DNA of 47,516 bases from Methylobacterium aquaticum (GTDB lineage Bacteria; Pseudomonadota; Alphaproteobacteria; Rhizobiales; Beijerinckiaceae), in contig NZ_LABX01000082.1 of assembly GCF_001043915.1 (NCBI RefSeq), positions 1 to 47,516 on the forward strand, in the 5' to 3' direction. The notes beneath the pieces are model-generated. The model ran no database searches. It had not been told where the DNA came from and saw nothing but the letters and a program-made list of their open reading frames with translations. Made by a program: the position numbers and the translations under genes. Below, piece by piece: positions 1 through 7,316 of this stretch; within the stretch, counting starts at the first letter, position 1; every line of letters begins with the position of its first letter.

Positions 1-106
1 AGAGCGCTTCACGATGGCGTTGCCATCGCGAAGCTTCTCTCGCTCTTTGATCTTGCCGCATCTTCTGCGACCAACCGGTGTCCATTTGGTCGAAAAACGC
101 TTTAAT
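1..106 (-). repeat. Approx. 106-bp palindromic intergenic repeat, copy A (left edge cut by window)
   Basis: Members of this family carry a hairpin of about 42 nt on one side and an arm of about 60 nt on the other, with terminal inverted ends of the form TAGAGCR...YGCTYTA. Here the arm (about 45-106) matches the copy at 32471-32577 almost base for base, for example TTGCCGCAT, TTCTGCGACC, ACCGGTGTCCA and TTGGTCG. The hairpin side (6-36) pairs CGATGGC with GCCATCG. The right end reads CGCTTTA and contains, on the minus strand, the TAA stop of livF. Similar palindromic elements are common between genes in Hyphomicrobiales. No transposase is present, so it is non-autonomous. Confidence 0.75.
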
Positions 107-845
107 GCGCCAAAGCCTCCACCTTGGCCCGCCCGCCGAGATACGCCGCGCGGATGTCGTCGTTGGCCCACAGGTCCTGCGGCGCGCCGCTGAGCACGAG
201 CTGGCCGGTCTCCAGCACGTAGCCGCGATCGGCGACCGAGAGGCCCATCCGGGCGTTCTGCTCGACGAGGAGCACGGTGGTGCCGCGCCGGCGCACCTCG
301 GCGATGATCGCGAACACCGCCTGGACGATGACCGGGGCGAGGCCGAGCGAGGGCTCGTCGAGGAGCAGGATGCGGGGCTTGGCCATCAGCCCGCGGGCGA
401 GCGCCACCATCTGGAGCTGGCCGCCCGAGAGCGTCCAGCCGAGCGCGTCGCCGAAGCGGCGGATATCGGGAAACAGCTCGAACATGCCCTCCGCCTCGTC
501 GCGGATCTGGCGGCTCGTGAGCCCCGTCCGGTTCGAGGCGCCCAGCATGATGTTCTCGCGCACCGTGAGGCCCGGGAAGACCCGGCGCCCCTCCGGCACA
601 TGCGCCACGCCGCGGCGCACGATCTCCTCGGGCTTGAGGCCGAGAAGCGACTGACCCTCGAACAGGACGTCGCCGCCGGCCGGCTTCACCAGCCCCGAGA
701 TGGTCTTGAGCGTCGTCGACTTGCCGGCGCCGTTGGAGCCGAGGAGCGTCACGACCTCGCCGGCCTCGACCGAGAACGAGATGCCGCGCACGGCCTCGAT
801 CTCGCCGTAGCGCACGGTCAGGTCGCGGATATCCAGGAGTGCCAT
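102..845 (-). CDS. livF: Branched-chain amino acid-type ABC transporter ATPase, LivF subunit
   Basis: This is a 247-residue cytoplasmic ATPase of the hydrophobic amino acid (HAAT) import family. Visible motifs are Walker A GSNGAGKST (36-44), the signature LSGGQ (139-143) and Walker B ILLLDEP (159-165). The sequence VPEGRRVFPGLTVREN is typical of LivF rather than LivG. The ATG at 845 has GGAGA upstream. It is the last gene of a minus-strand operon, 16 bp after the livM-livG fusion. Its TAA stop lies inside the repeat at 1-106, so the 3' end may have been set by that repeat. Liv-type systems also import amides, urea and aromatic acids, so the substrate is open. Confidence 0.93.
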   Translation of the reverse strand: MALLDIRDLTVRYGEIEAVRGISFSVEAGEVVTLLGSNGAGKSTTLKTISGLVKPAGGDVLFEGQSLLGLKPEEIVRRGVAHVPEGRRVFPGLTVRENIMLGASNRTGLTSRQIRDEAEGMFELFPDIRRFGDALGWTLSGGQLQMVALARGLMAKPRILLLDEPSLGLAPVIVQAVFAIIAEVRRRGTTVLLVEQNARMGLSVADRGYVLETGQLVLSGAPQDLWANDDIRAAYLGGRAKVEALAH

Positions 846-861
846 CGTGTGTGTCTCCTGC

Positions 862-2691
862 TCACGCGGGGGCGAGATCGGTCTTGAGGCCGGCGCCCGG
901 CCCCTCTGTGCTCTCCTGACCGAGATACGCCTCGATCACGGCGGGCTCGCGCAGCACCGTGACCGTCTCCCCGTCGGCGATGCGCCGGCCGAAATTCAGC
1001 ACCGTGATGTGGCTCGCCACGTCGCTCACCAGGGTCATGTCGTGGTCGATGATCAGGATCGTCAGGCCCTTGGCGGCCATCCGGCGCAGGAGCACGGTGA
1101 GCGCGTTCTTCTCGGTCGAGTTGAGGCCCGCCGCCGGCTCGTCCAGGAGCAGCAGCACCGGGTTGCCGGCGAGCGCCCGGGCGATCTCGACGAGGCGCTG
1201 GTGGCCGTAGGAGAAGGACGAGATCGGCTCGTCGGCCCGCGCCTCCAGCCCGACGAAGGCGAGCGCCGCGCGGGCCCGCGCCTCCAGGGAGGCGCGGTCA
1301 TGGGCGACGATGCCGTTGCCTGGCCGCTCGGCGCCGATCACCACGTTCTCGAGCGCGCTCATCGAGCGAAAGAGGCGGATGTTCTGGAACGTCCGCCCCA
1401 GCCCCGAGCCGGCGCGCTGGTGTGGCGCGAAGCGGGTGATGTCCTGCCCGTTGAGCCGCACCCGGCCGCCGGTCGGGGTGTAGAGGCCCGACAGCACGTT
1501 GAGCGTCGTGGTTTTTCCAGAGCCGTTCGGGCCGATCAGGGCATGGATGCCGCCGCGGGTCACCGTGAAGCTGACCTCGTCCACGGCCTTGAGGCCGCCG
1601 AAATGCTTGGACAGCCCCTCGACCTGGAGCACCGGGGCCGTCGAGGCCGCGTCCTGCGTCAGCGTCAGGTCCTGAGCCCGGGATGCGGCGGGTTTGCGCG
1701 GCCGCAGGCGCTTCACCTGATCGCCGAGGAAGCCCCAGATGCCCTCCGGCATGAACACCACGATCAGGATGACGGCGAGGCCATAGATCGCGAGATAAAG
1801 GCCCGGGATCTCCTTCAGGAACCGCAGCCATTCGGGGATCAGGATCAGCAGCCCGGTGCCGATCACCGCGCCGACCGGCGAGCCAACGCCGCCGAGCAGC
1901 GCCATGGTGAGGAAGACCACCGATTCGGCGAAGGAGAACTGGTCCGGGCTGATATAGGTGAAGCTGCCAGCAAACAGGCCACCGCCCAGGCCCGCCAGCA
2001 GCGCCCCGATGGCGAAGGCCATGACCTTGGTGCGATAGATGTCGATGCCGGTGACGCCCGCCGCCAGCTCGTTGTCGCGCACCGCCCGCATGGCGCGGCC
2101 GAGGCGCGTCTCGGGCATCCGCCACACCGCGTAGGCGACCGCCGCCAGCACGACGACGCAGAGCGCCAGGTAGCTCTGGCCGTCGGTGAACAGGCCGGGG
2201 CGCTTGATGTTCGGCACGCCGTCCGGCCCGTGGGTGACCGGGATCCAGTTGATCATGATCAGCGTCAGGATCTGCTGGAACGAGATCGTCACCATGGCGA
2301 GGTAATGGCCGCCGAGCCGCAGCGTCGAGGCGCCGAGGCCCGCGCCGAGGATGAGCGCCAGGACGAGGCCGATCGGCAGGCAGAGCCAGAAGCTGATGCC
2401 GAGATCGACCGTGCCGAGGCCGACCGCGTAGGCGCCGATGCCGAAGAAGGCGGCCTGCGCGAGGTTGATCTGCCCGCACAGGCCGAGCACGACCGTGAGC
2501 CCGATGACCGCGATGGCGTAGGTCGCGGCCTGCATCAGGATGTTGAGCACGTAGCCGCTGAACGGCGTCGTGGCGGCGAGGACCACCGCGACCGCCACCA
2601 GGGCGAGGTAGGCGAGGGTGCCGAGGGGAAAGCGGCGGGCGGGGGCCACGGACACCGGGTCCGCCGCGACGGGGCGAGGGGAGCCGGTCAT
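862..2691 (-). CDS. livM: Fused LivM permease - LivG ATPase of a branched-chain amino acid-type ABC transporter
   Basis: This is a 609-residue fusion. Residues 25-325 form a LivM-type permease with about eight to ten membrane segments and the loop LGGHYLAMVTISFQQ. After a linker of about 30 residues (about 326-353), residues 354-600 form a LivG ATPase with Walker A GPNGSGKTT (387-395), the degenerate signature FSYGHQ and Walker B LLLLDEP. The ATG at 2691 overlaps the livH stop by 4 bp (ATGA), implying translational coupling. A longer open frame upstream is the shadow of livH in another frame. Two-domain LivM-LivG chains are known in several alphaproteobacteria. The second Liv system in this window goes further and includes LivF. 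Confidence 0.92.
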   Translation of the reverse strand: MTGSPRPVAADPVSVAPARRFPLGTLAYLALVAVAVVLAATTPFSGYVLNILMQAATYAIAVIGLTVVLGLCGQINLAQAAFFGIGAYAVGLGTVDLGISFWLCLPIGLVLALILGAGLGASTLRLGGHYLAMVTISFQQILTLIMINWIPVTHGPDGVPNIKRPGLFTDGQSYLALCVVVLAAVAYAVWRMPETRLGRAMRAVRDNELAAGVTGIDIYRTKVMAFAIGALLAGLGGGLFAGSFTYISPDQFSFAESVVFLTMALLGGVGSPVGAVIGTGLLILIPEWLRFLKEIPGLYLAIYGLAVILIVVFMPEGIWGFLGDQVKRLRPRKPAASRAQDLTLTQDAASTAPVLQVEGLSKHFGGLKAVDEVSFTVTRGGIHALIGPNGSGKTTTLNVLSGLYTPTGGRVRLNGQDITRFAPHQRAGSGLGRTFQNIRLFRSMSALENVVIGAERPGNGIVAHDRASLEARARAALAFVGLEARADEPISSFSYGHQRLVEIARALAGNPVLLLLDEPAAGLNSTEKNALTVLLRRMAAKGLTILIIDHDMTLVSDVASHITVLNFGRRIADGETVTVLREPAVIEAYLGQESTEGPGAGLKTDLAPA

Positions 2692-3563
2692 GCTTTCTCC
2701 GCGATGCGTTCGCCGAAGATGCCCTGCGGGCGGAAGGCCAGGAAGGCGACGAGGACGATGAACGCGAAGGCGTCCTTGTAGGGCACCGAGACGTAGGCGG
2801 CGCCGAAGGTCTCGATGATGCCGAGCGCCAGCCCGCCGATGATCGCGCCGGTCACGTCGCCGAAGCCGCCGATGATGGTGGCGGCGAAAGCCTTGAGCGC
2901 GATGGTGGCGCCCATCTGGATCGACACGAACAACACCGGCGCCACCAGGATGCCGGCGATGCCGCCCAGCACCGCGCTGTACACGAAGGTCAGCATGATC
3001 ATGCCGGCGACCGGGATGCCGAGGAGTGCGGCCATCTCCTTGTCCTGGGAGGTAGCTTGCAGCTTCTTGCCGAGGAGCGTGTGCTCGAAGAACCAGTACT
3101 GGAACGCCACCAGCACCGCGGTCACGACGATGATGAGCAGGTACTGGGTGTCGAGGAAGACTGGGCCGATCAGGAAGCCTTGCGTCTCGAAGACCGGCGG
3201 CAGCACCTGCGGCTGCGGCCCGTAGAGGGCGAGCGTGGTGTTGGCGAGGAAGATCGAGGCGCCGATGGTCGAGATGATCACCGGCAGGTAGGTGCGGTGG
3301 CGCAACGGATAATAGACGCCGAGATTGAACAGCGCCCCCAGCATCGCCATGCCGCCGATGGCGAGCAGGAAGGACAGCCAGTACGGCCATTGCAGATCGA
3401 CGGCGAAGACCACCATCAGGAAGGCGGCGACCATCGAGAACTCGCCTTGCGCGAAGTTCACCACGTTGGTGGCGCGGAAGATCAGCACGAAGCCGAGCGC
3501 GACGAGCGCGTAGACGGCGCCGATGCCGATTCCCGTGAACAGAAGCTGGAGGATGAGGTCCAT
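2688..3563 (-). CDS. livH: Branched-chain amino acid-type ABC transporter permease, LivH subunit
   Basis: This 291-residue inner-membrane permease has about eight hydrophobic segments and the LivH hallmarks GAVYALVALGFVLIFRATNVVNFAQGE (split across residues 16-42) and AFAATIIGGFGDV. It pairs with the LivM half of the next gene to form the membrane channel. The ATG at 3563 is preceded by a moderate ribosome-binding site. It follows the binding-protein gene by 107 bp and overlaps livM-livG by 4 bp. The 107-bp gap is GC-rich with stem potential, which may let the binding protein be made in excess, as is usual for such operons. Confidence 0.92.
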   Translation of the reverse strand: MDLILQLLFTGIGIGAVYALVALGFVLIFRATNVVNFAQGEFSMVAAFLMVVFAVDLQWPYWLSFLLAIGGMAMLGALFNLGVYYPLRHRTYLPVIISTIGASIFLANTTLALYGPQPQVLPPVFETQGFLIGPVFLDTQYLLIIVVTAVLVAFQYWFFEHTLLGKKLQATSQDKEMAALLGIPVAGMIMLTFVYSAVLGGIAGILVAPVLFVSIQMGATIALKAFAATIIGGFGDVTGAIIGGLALGIIETFGAAYVSVPYKDAFAFIVLVAFLAFRPQGIFGERIAEKA

Positions 3564-3670
3564 GCGGGCCCGCCCCGATCGGATGAAAAGGGTCGTGCCG
3601 CCGCGCCGGGCGCCGCGGCCGAAACGGTGTCGGGACGGCTCCCGCCATCCCGCTCGGGTCGTCCGAAAGG

Positions 3671-4837
3671 TCAGGCTTTGTAGAAGTCGATGCGCTTGTC
3701 GAACACGATGGTGCCCTTGTCGTTGCGCACCACGTTGTAGCCGTGCAGGCCGTCGCCGTTCTGGTCGAAATTGTAGGTGCCTTCGGCGCCTTCATGCCCG
3801 CGGATGGCGAGCAAAGCCTCGCGGATCGCCTTCGGGTCGGTCTTGCCGGCGGCGTTGATGGCTTTCGCCAGCACCGTCACGGCGTCGAAGGTCCAGGAGG
3901 ACTGGTTGTCGGGGGCGAGCTTCATCACCGCCCGGTAGGCTTTGCCGAAGTTGCGCGCCGCGTCGCTCGATTCTTCCGCGTAATCCGCCACCCCGTAGGT
4001 GTTGTAGAGCGAGGGACCGGCGAGCTTGAGCGCCGTGACGTTGACGATCGAGGCCGAGCCGACCCACGGCGCCTGCACGCCGAGCTGGCGCAATTGCCGG
4101 GCGAAGATGCCGAGGTCGTTCTCGAAGGTGAAGTAGGAGCCGATCACGTCGGCGCCCGACTGGCGGATCGCCAGCACCACCGGCGTGAAGTCCTGGCTCT
4201 GGTTGGTGTAGCCCTGGTCGAGCGCCACCGTGGCACCGGCCTTGCCCAACGCCTCGGTGAGCGCCTTGGCGCCGCTGGTGCCGAAGGCGTCGGTCGAGTG
4301 GATGATCGCCCACTTCTTCTTGGCGAGCGTCCCGACGCCGTATTCGGCGATGACGCGGGCCGAGAAGCTGTCGTTCGGCCGGAAGCGGAACAGCCAGGGA
4401 TTGCCGAGCTGGGTCAGCACCGGGTCGGTGCCGCCAAAGGCGACGGGCTTTCCGGTCTTGAGGATGTCCGGCGCCATGGCGTGGTTCTGGGTCGAGCGGA
4501 TCGAGCCGAGGAACGCCACGAGATCGGGTTGCGAGGCGAGCTTGGAGAAGGCCAGCACCGCGCCCGGATTGGTGGTCTGGTCGTCCTCGGTGACGATCTC
4601 CATCGGCTTGCCGAGGACGCCGCCAGCCTTGTTGACGGCCTCCAGGGCGATCTTGGCGCCGTTGAGGGCGAAGCGGCCGGCATCGGCGCCGGGACCGGTC
4701 ACCGGCAGCACCATGCCGATCCGCAGGGTACCCCCTTGCGCGCTCGCCGGCCGGATGATCGACGGCGCGACCACGCCGGCAACCGCGACCGTGGCCGCAC
4801 TCTTCAGGAAAACGCGGCGCGTCGTCCTCATCGGCAT
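3671..4837 (-). CDS. ABC transporter substrate-binding protein, Liv (Peripla_BP_6) family
   Basis: This 388-residue periplasmic binding protein captures the solute for the LivH/LivM-LivG/LivF importer downstream. The N-terminus MPMRTTRRVFLKSAATVAV has a twin-arginine-like RRVFLK motif, then a hydrophobic stretch and a probable cleavage at ASAQG (about residue 34). The mature part begins GTLRIGMVLPVTGPG and carries EAVNKAGGVLGKP, both typical of the LivK/amide-binding group. The ATG at 4837 has GGGAGGAA just upstream. It is the first gene of the operon and is divergent from the Ldh-type gene at 5041. The ligand cannot be read from sequence. Confidence 0.9.
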   Translation of the reverse strand: MPMRTTRRVFLKSAATVAVAGVVAPSIIRPASAQGGTLRIGMVLPVTGPGADAGRFALNGAKIALEAVNKAGGVLGKPMEIVTEDDQTTNPGAVLAFSKLASQPDLVAFLGSIRSTQNHAMAPDILKTGKPVAFGGTDPVLTQLGNPWLFRFRPNDSFSARVIAEYGVGTLAKKKWAIIHSTDAFGTSGAKALTEALGKAGATVALDQGYTNQSQDFTPVVLAIRQSGADVIGSYFTFENDLGIFARQLRQLGVQAPWVGSASIVNVTALKLAGPSLYNTYGVADYAEESSDAARNFGKAYRAVMKLAPDNQSSWTFDAVTVLAKAINAAGKTDPKAIREALLAIRGHEGAEGTYNFDQNGDGLHGYNVVRNDKGTIVFDKRIDFYKA

Positions 4838-5040
4838 GTTCCTCCCATGGGCATTGGCCGATGCTTCGAGGCCCGGCCTTGCCGGGGATGAGACACCGGC
4901 AGCGCTGCCATGTCCATCCCCCAGATCCCTTCCTTCAGGATTAAAAATGCCCGGGCAGATCTGCGCCGGACACCCTCGACCGCGGCCGCCGGCGCGGCCA
5001 TTCTCCCGCCCGCCAGAATCAAGAATACCGGGAGGACGTC
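4838..5040. promoter_or_regulatory. Divergent promoter region between the Liv operon and the Ldh gene
   Basis: This 203-bp region separates two genes that start outward, so it must hold promoters for both. The only symmetry seen is a perfect 10-bp palindrome TGCCCGGGCA at 4949-4958 beside a short AT-rich patch (ATTAAAAAT, 4941-4949). An operator here is possible, but the palindrome is short and GC-rich and could be chance. There is no regulator gene next to it. Confidence 0.35.
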
Positions 5041-6111
5041 ATGCAGATCTCAGCCAGCGGCCTGACCGCCTATGTGCGGGACATCTTTTCGCGAGAGGGC
5101 TGCTCGGAGGCGGAGGCCGGGCGGATCGGCCGCTATCTCGTCGCCGCCAACCTGACCGGGCACGACAGCCACGGGGTGATCCGGGTGCCGCGCTACGTCG
5201 CCTGGCTGCGGGAGGGCGAGGTCGAGGCCGACCGCACGCCGGAGATCGTGACCGACGGCCCGGCCTTCGCCCTCGTCGACGCGCATTACGGCTTCGGCCA
5301 GACCGCCGGCCCCTTCGCGACCGAACTCGGGATCCGCAAGGCGCGCGAGACCGGCGTCGCCATCGTGGCGTTGCGCCATGCCGGCCATCTCGGCCGCATC
5401 GGCGAATGGGCCGAGCAGGCCGCGAGCGCCGGCCTCGTCTCGGTGCATTTCGTCAACGTGGCGGGGAGCCTGCTCGTCGCGCCGTTCGGCTCGGTCGAGC
5501 GGCGCTTCTCCACCGCGCCCTTCGCGGCGGGTTTTCCGGTGGCGGGCGCCGAGCCGGTGATCCTCGACTTCGCCACCTCGGCGGTGGCCGAGGGCAAGGT
5601 GCTGGTCGCCTCGCAGGGCGGCAAGGCGCTCCCCGAGGGCGTGCTGATCGAGCCGGACGGGCGCCTCTCGGCCGACCCCGCGACGCTCTATGGTCCCCTC
5701 GACGGCCCCGACCGCGACAACCTCAAGGGCGCCGGCGCGATCCGGGCCTTCGGCGAGCACAAGGGCTCGGGGCTGGCGCTGCTCTGCGAATTGCTCGCCG
5801 GCGCGCTCACCGGATCGGGCACGGCGGGCCCGGGGGCGCGGCGGTTCTGCAACGGGATGCTGTCGCTCTACATGACGCCGGAGGCGTTCGGCTCGCAGGA
5901 CGCGATGGTGCAGGAGACCCGCGCCTATCTCGACTTCTTCAAGGGCGCCCGGCCGGTGCCCGGCGGCGAGGTGCTGCTGCCGGGCGAGCCGGAGCGGCGG
6001 ATTCGGGCGCAGCGTCTGGCCGAGGGCGTGCCGCTGCCGGATCCGGTCTGGGAGACGCTGCTGGCGGCGGGACGGCCGCATGGGCTGGATGGGGAGGCGT
6101 ATCGGGGGTGA
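5041..6111 (+). CDS. Ldh2-family malate/L-lactate/ureidoglycolate-type dehydrogenase
   Basis: This 356-residue cytoplasmic NAD(P)-dependent oxidoreductase belongs to the malate/L-sulfolactate/ureidoglycolate dehydrogenase family, which has its own non-Rossmann fold. Hallmarks are GHDSHGVIRVPRY (40-52, with the conserved His), VDAHYGFGQ, LRHAGHLGRIGEWA and GEHKGSGLALLCELLAGALTG. The ATG at 5041 follows GGGAGGAC. Length is normal. It is divergent from a Liv importer, so it may oxidise a 2-hydroxy acid made from the imported compound. The exact substrate within this family is not predictable. Confidence 0.85.
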   Translation: MQISASGLTAYVRDIFSREGCSEAEAGRIGRYLVAANLTGHDSHGVIRVPRYVAWLREGEVEADRTPEIVTDGPAFALVDAHYGFGQTAGPFATELGIRKARETGVAIVALRHAGHLGRIGEWAEQAASAGLVSVHFVNVAGSLLVAPFGSVERRFSTAPFAAGFPVAGAEPVILDFATSAVAEGKVLVASQGGKALPEGVLIEPDGRLSADPATLYGPLDGPDRDNLKGAGAIRAFGEHKGSGLALLCELLAGALTGSGTAGPGARRFCNGMLSLYMTPEAFGSQDAMVQETRAYLDFFKGARPVPGGEVLLPGEPERRIRAQRLAEGVPLPDPVWETLLAAGRPHGLDGEAYRG

Positions 6112-6185
6112 GGGGGCTGATTGGCCGACCCCGGCACGCCGTATGACGGCCTTGCGGCAGGTACGCTACGAGCTTACCTGGCCGC

Positions 6186-6410
6186 ATGGATTTCGACTGG
6201 CACGACGGGAAGAGCGAGACGGTGCGCGCGGAGCGCGGCTTCGGCTTCGAGGATGCCGTCGGATTCGTCCTCGGCAGGACCGTCGAGTGGCAGGATCTGC
6301 GCCAAGCCTACGGCGAGCCTCGCATGATTGCGGTCGGTGAGGTCGGAGGCCGATTCGACACCATCGTCTATACGGATCGGGGGGCGGTGCGCTGGATCAT
6401 CACCGCCTAA
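6186..6410 (+). CDS. brnT: BrnT-like toxin, C-terminus cut short at a repeat
   Basis: The 74-residue product begins MDFDWHDGKSETVRAERGFG and continues with FEDAVGFVLG, GEPRMIAVGEVGGR and TIVYTDRGAVRWII. This is the pattern of the RelE-fold ribonuclease toxin BrnT of type II toxin-antitoxin systems. BrnT proteins normally run about 15-20 residues past RIIS, with a basic R(R/K)AxxxE tail. Here the frame stops at ITA, and the TAA stop (6408-6410) lies in the terminal CTAAGCAGA of the repeat at 6406-6512. The loss of the basic tail suggests reduced or no activity. The HTH gene 128 bp downstream is the likely antitoxin or repressor. Family call is good; function is doubtful. Confidence 0.7.
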   Translation: MDFDWHDGKSETVRAERGFGFEDAVGFVLGRTVEWQDLRQAYGEPRMIAVGEVGGRFDTIVYTDRGAVRWIITA

Positions 6411-6512
6411 GCAGACTTGCGTCGGCAGGCCAACGCTTCGTCCGCTTAGGGTCTTGTTTGATCGCAGATTTTGCCGCCGAACCGGCGACCACTTCGGCGA
6501 AATCTGCTTAGC
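6406..6512 (+). repeat. Approx. 106-bp palindromic intergenic repeat, copy B
   Basis: This copy is complete and bounded by inverted ends CTAAGCAGA (from 6406/6407) and TCTGCTTAG (to 6512). Its left 42 nt form a hairpin unit, CTAAGC...GCTTAG. Its right arm contains TCTTGTTTGATCGCAGA, GAACCGGCGACC and ACTTCGGCGAAATCTGC. The right arm matches the inverse of 32406-32470. Architecture and length match copies A and D, so all belong to one superfamily. It sits between the BrnT-like gene and its HTH partner and supplies the toxin's stop codon. Confidence 0.8.
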
Positions 6513-6537
6513 CCTCGAACAGGAAGGAGCGGACGCG

Positions 6538-6927
6538 ATGGCGAAATTCAGTCTGAGCCAGGCGCTCCTGCATCGCCCCCAGGTGGACGAAGCCAAACTG
6601 GATGCGACGACGGAGGAGCATATCCGGGCCTATCAGGAGGAGGACGGCTTCGATCCGGATGTCGAGCTGGCTGCCGCGCGGGTCGTGCCGGGTCCTCGGG
6701 ACGTGCGGGTTCGCCTGGGCCTGACACAGCGTGAGTTCGCGGAGGCGTTGCACATTCCTCTGGCGACGGTGCGCAACTGGGAGCAGGGCCGCACCGTGCC
6801 GGACGCGCCGGCCCGCGCCCTGCTGACCGTCGTGGCGCGGGAGCCGGAAGCGGCCTTGGCGGCTCTTGGTTCGGTCGTCGTGCCGGACGATGCCGATGAG
6901 GCAGCGGCTCCACCGTCGGCTCGGTAG
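6538..6927 (+). CDS. HTH (Xre/Cro-type) DNA-binding protein, probable antitoxin of the BrnT-like toxin
   Basis: This 129-residue protein starts at the ATG at 6538, which follows AGGAAGGAG. The helix-turn-helix lies near residues 60-84, LGLTQREFAEALHIPLATVRNWEQG (split here as LGLTQREFAEAL and HIPLATVRNWEQG), followed by RTVPDAPARALL. The N-terminal part, with HIRAYQEEDGFDPDVELAA, is the segment that usually contacts the toxin in such antitoxins. Some BrnT toxins are partnered by HTH proteins instead of the ribbon-helix-helix BrnA. By analogy it would neutralise the toxin and repress its own operon. The repeat now separates the two genes, so it may need its own promoter. Confidence 0.75.
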   Translation: MAKFSLSQALLHRPQVDEAKLDATTEEHIRAYQEEDGFDPDVELAAARVVPGPRDVRVRLGLTQREFAEALHIPLATVRNWEQGRTVPDAPARALLTVVAREPEAALAALGSVVVPDDADEAAAPPSAR

Positions 6928-7316
6928 TCTCGGGCAACACTCAAGCCCGTGCCGCTCCTGTGGCGGTCTCTCGTCGCGACACTCCGACAGCATGTCGGCC
7001 GGCATGCTGTCGATCACATCGAGAAGGATGGAGAGATCGGCCGGGCCCTCACTCCGGCCCATTCCGACATCGGGCTGGACCGTCTCGGCCTTGATGGGGC
7101 CGGAGCGTGATCGCTGCGGCAACCTGCACGATCGGTCCTCGCCGGCCCATCCGCCTCGTCTCCAGCCATGCCGCCTCTCACGAGCACACCGCGCCCCTGT
7201 CTCACGTCCCGGCTGCGGCACCATCCCCTCATCGACCAGAAAACCACGAGACACCACGCCCCGCTTCCTTACAATCCCCCGGTCCGGCGCGAAGACCGGA
7301 CGGGAGGAGACGAGTG
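6928..7316. other. 389-bp gap: one strong palindrome, no gene recognised
   Basis: Open frames exist on both strands, but they have no start with a good ribosome-binding site and no family I recognise. The one clear structure is the 28-bp palindrome at 6985-7012, listed separately. The last 20 bases hold the ribosome-binding site GGGAGGAG of the SMP-30 gene. Decayed coding sequence is possible. Confidence 0.5.
6985..7012. terminator. 28-bp near-perfect palindrome, possible hairpin terminator
   Basis: The arms CGACAGCATG (6985-6994) and CATGCTGTCG (7003-7012) are perfect inverted repeats, and the centre TCGGCCGG pairs further except for one T.G. It lies 58 bp after the HTH gene. No T-run follows on either strand, so it is either a Rho-assisted stop, an RNA-stabilising hairpin, or a protein-binding dyad. 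Confidence 0.4.

Noticed and set aside
847..2781. Long plus-strand open frames opposite the Liv genes, and similar ones opposite other genes (for example 10511-13054, 17465-19216, 21496-23157)
   Set aside because: They are antisense shadows caused by high third-position GC. They are rich in Arg, Glu, Gly and His without any family motif, and the minus-strand genes are unmistakable.
862..3795. A 977-residue open frame covering the first Liv system
   Set aside because: Its first part is the livH gene read in the wrong frame. The real LivM-LivG fusion begins at ATG 2691, which overlaps the livH stop.
4949..4958. TGCCCGGGCA palindrome as an operator
   Set aside because: A 10-bp GC-only palindrome is expected by chance in a window this GC-rich. 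No regulator gene is adjacent and no second copy was seen nearby.
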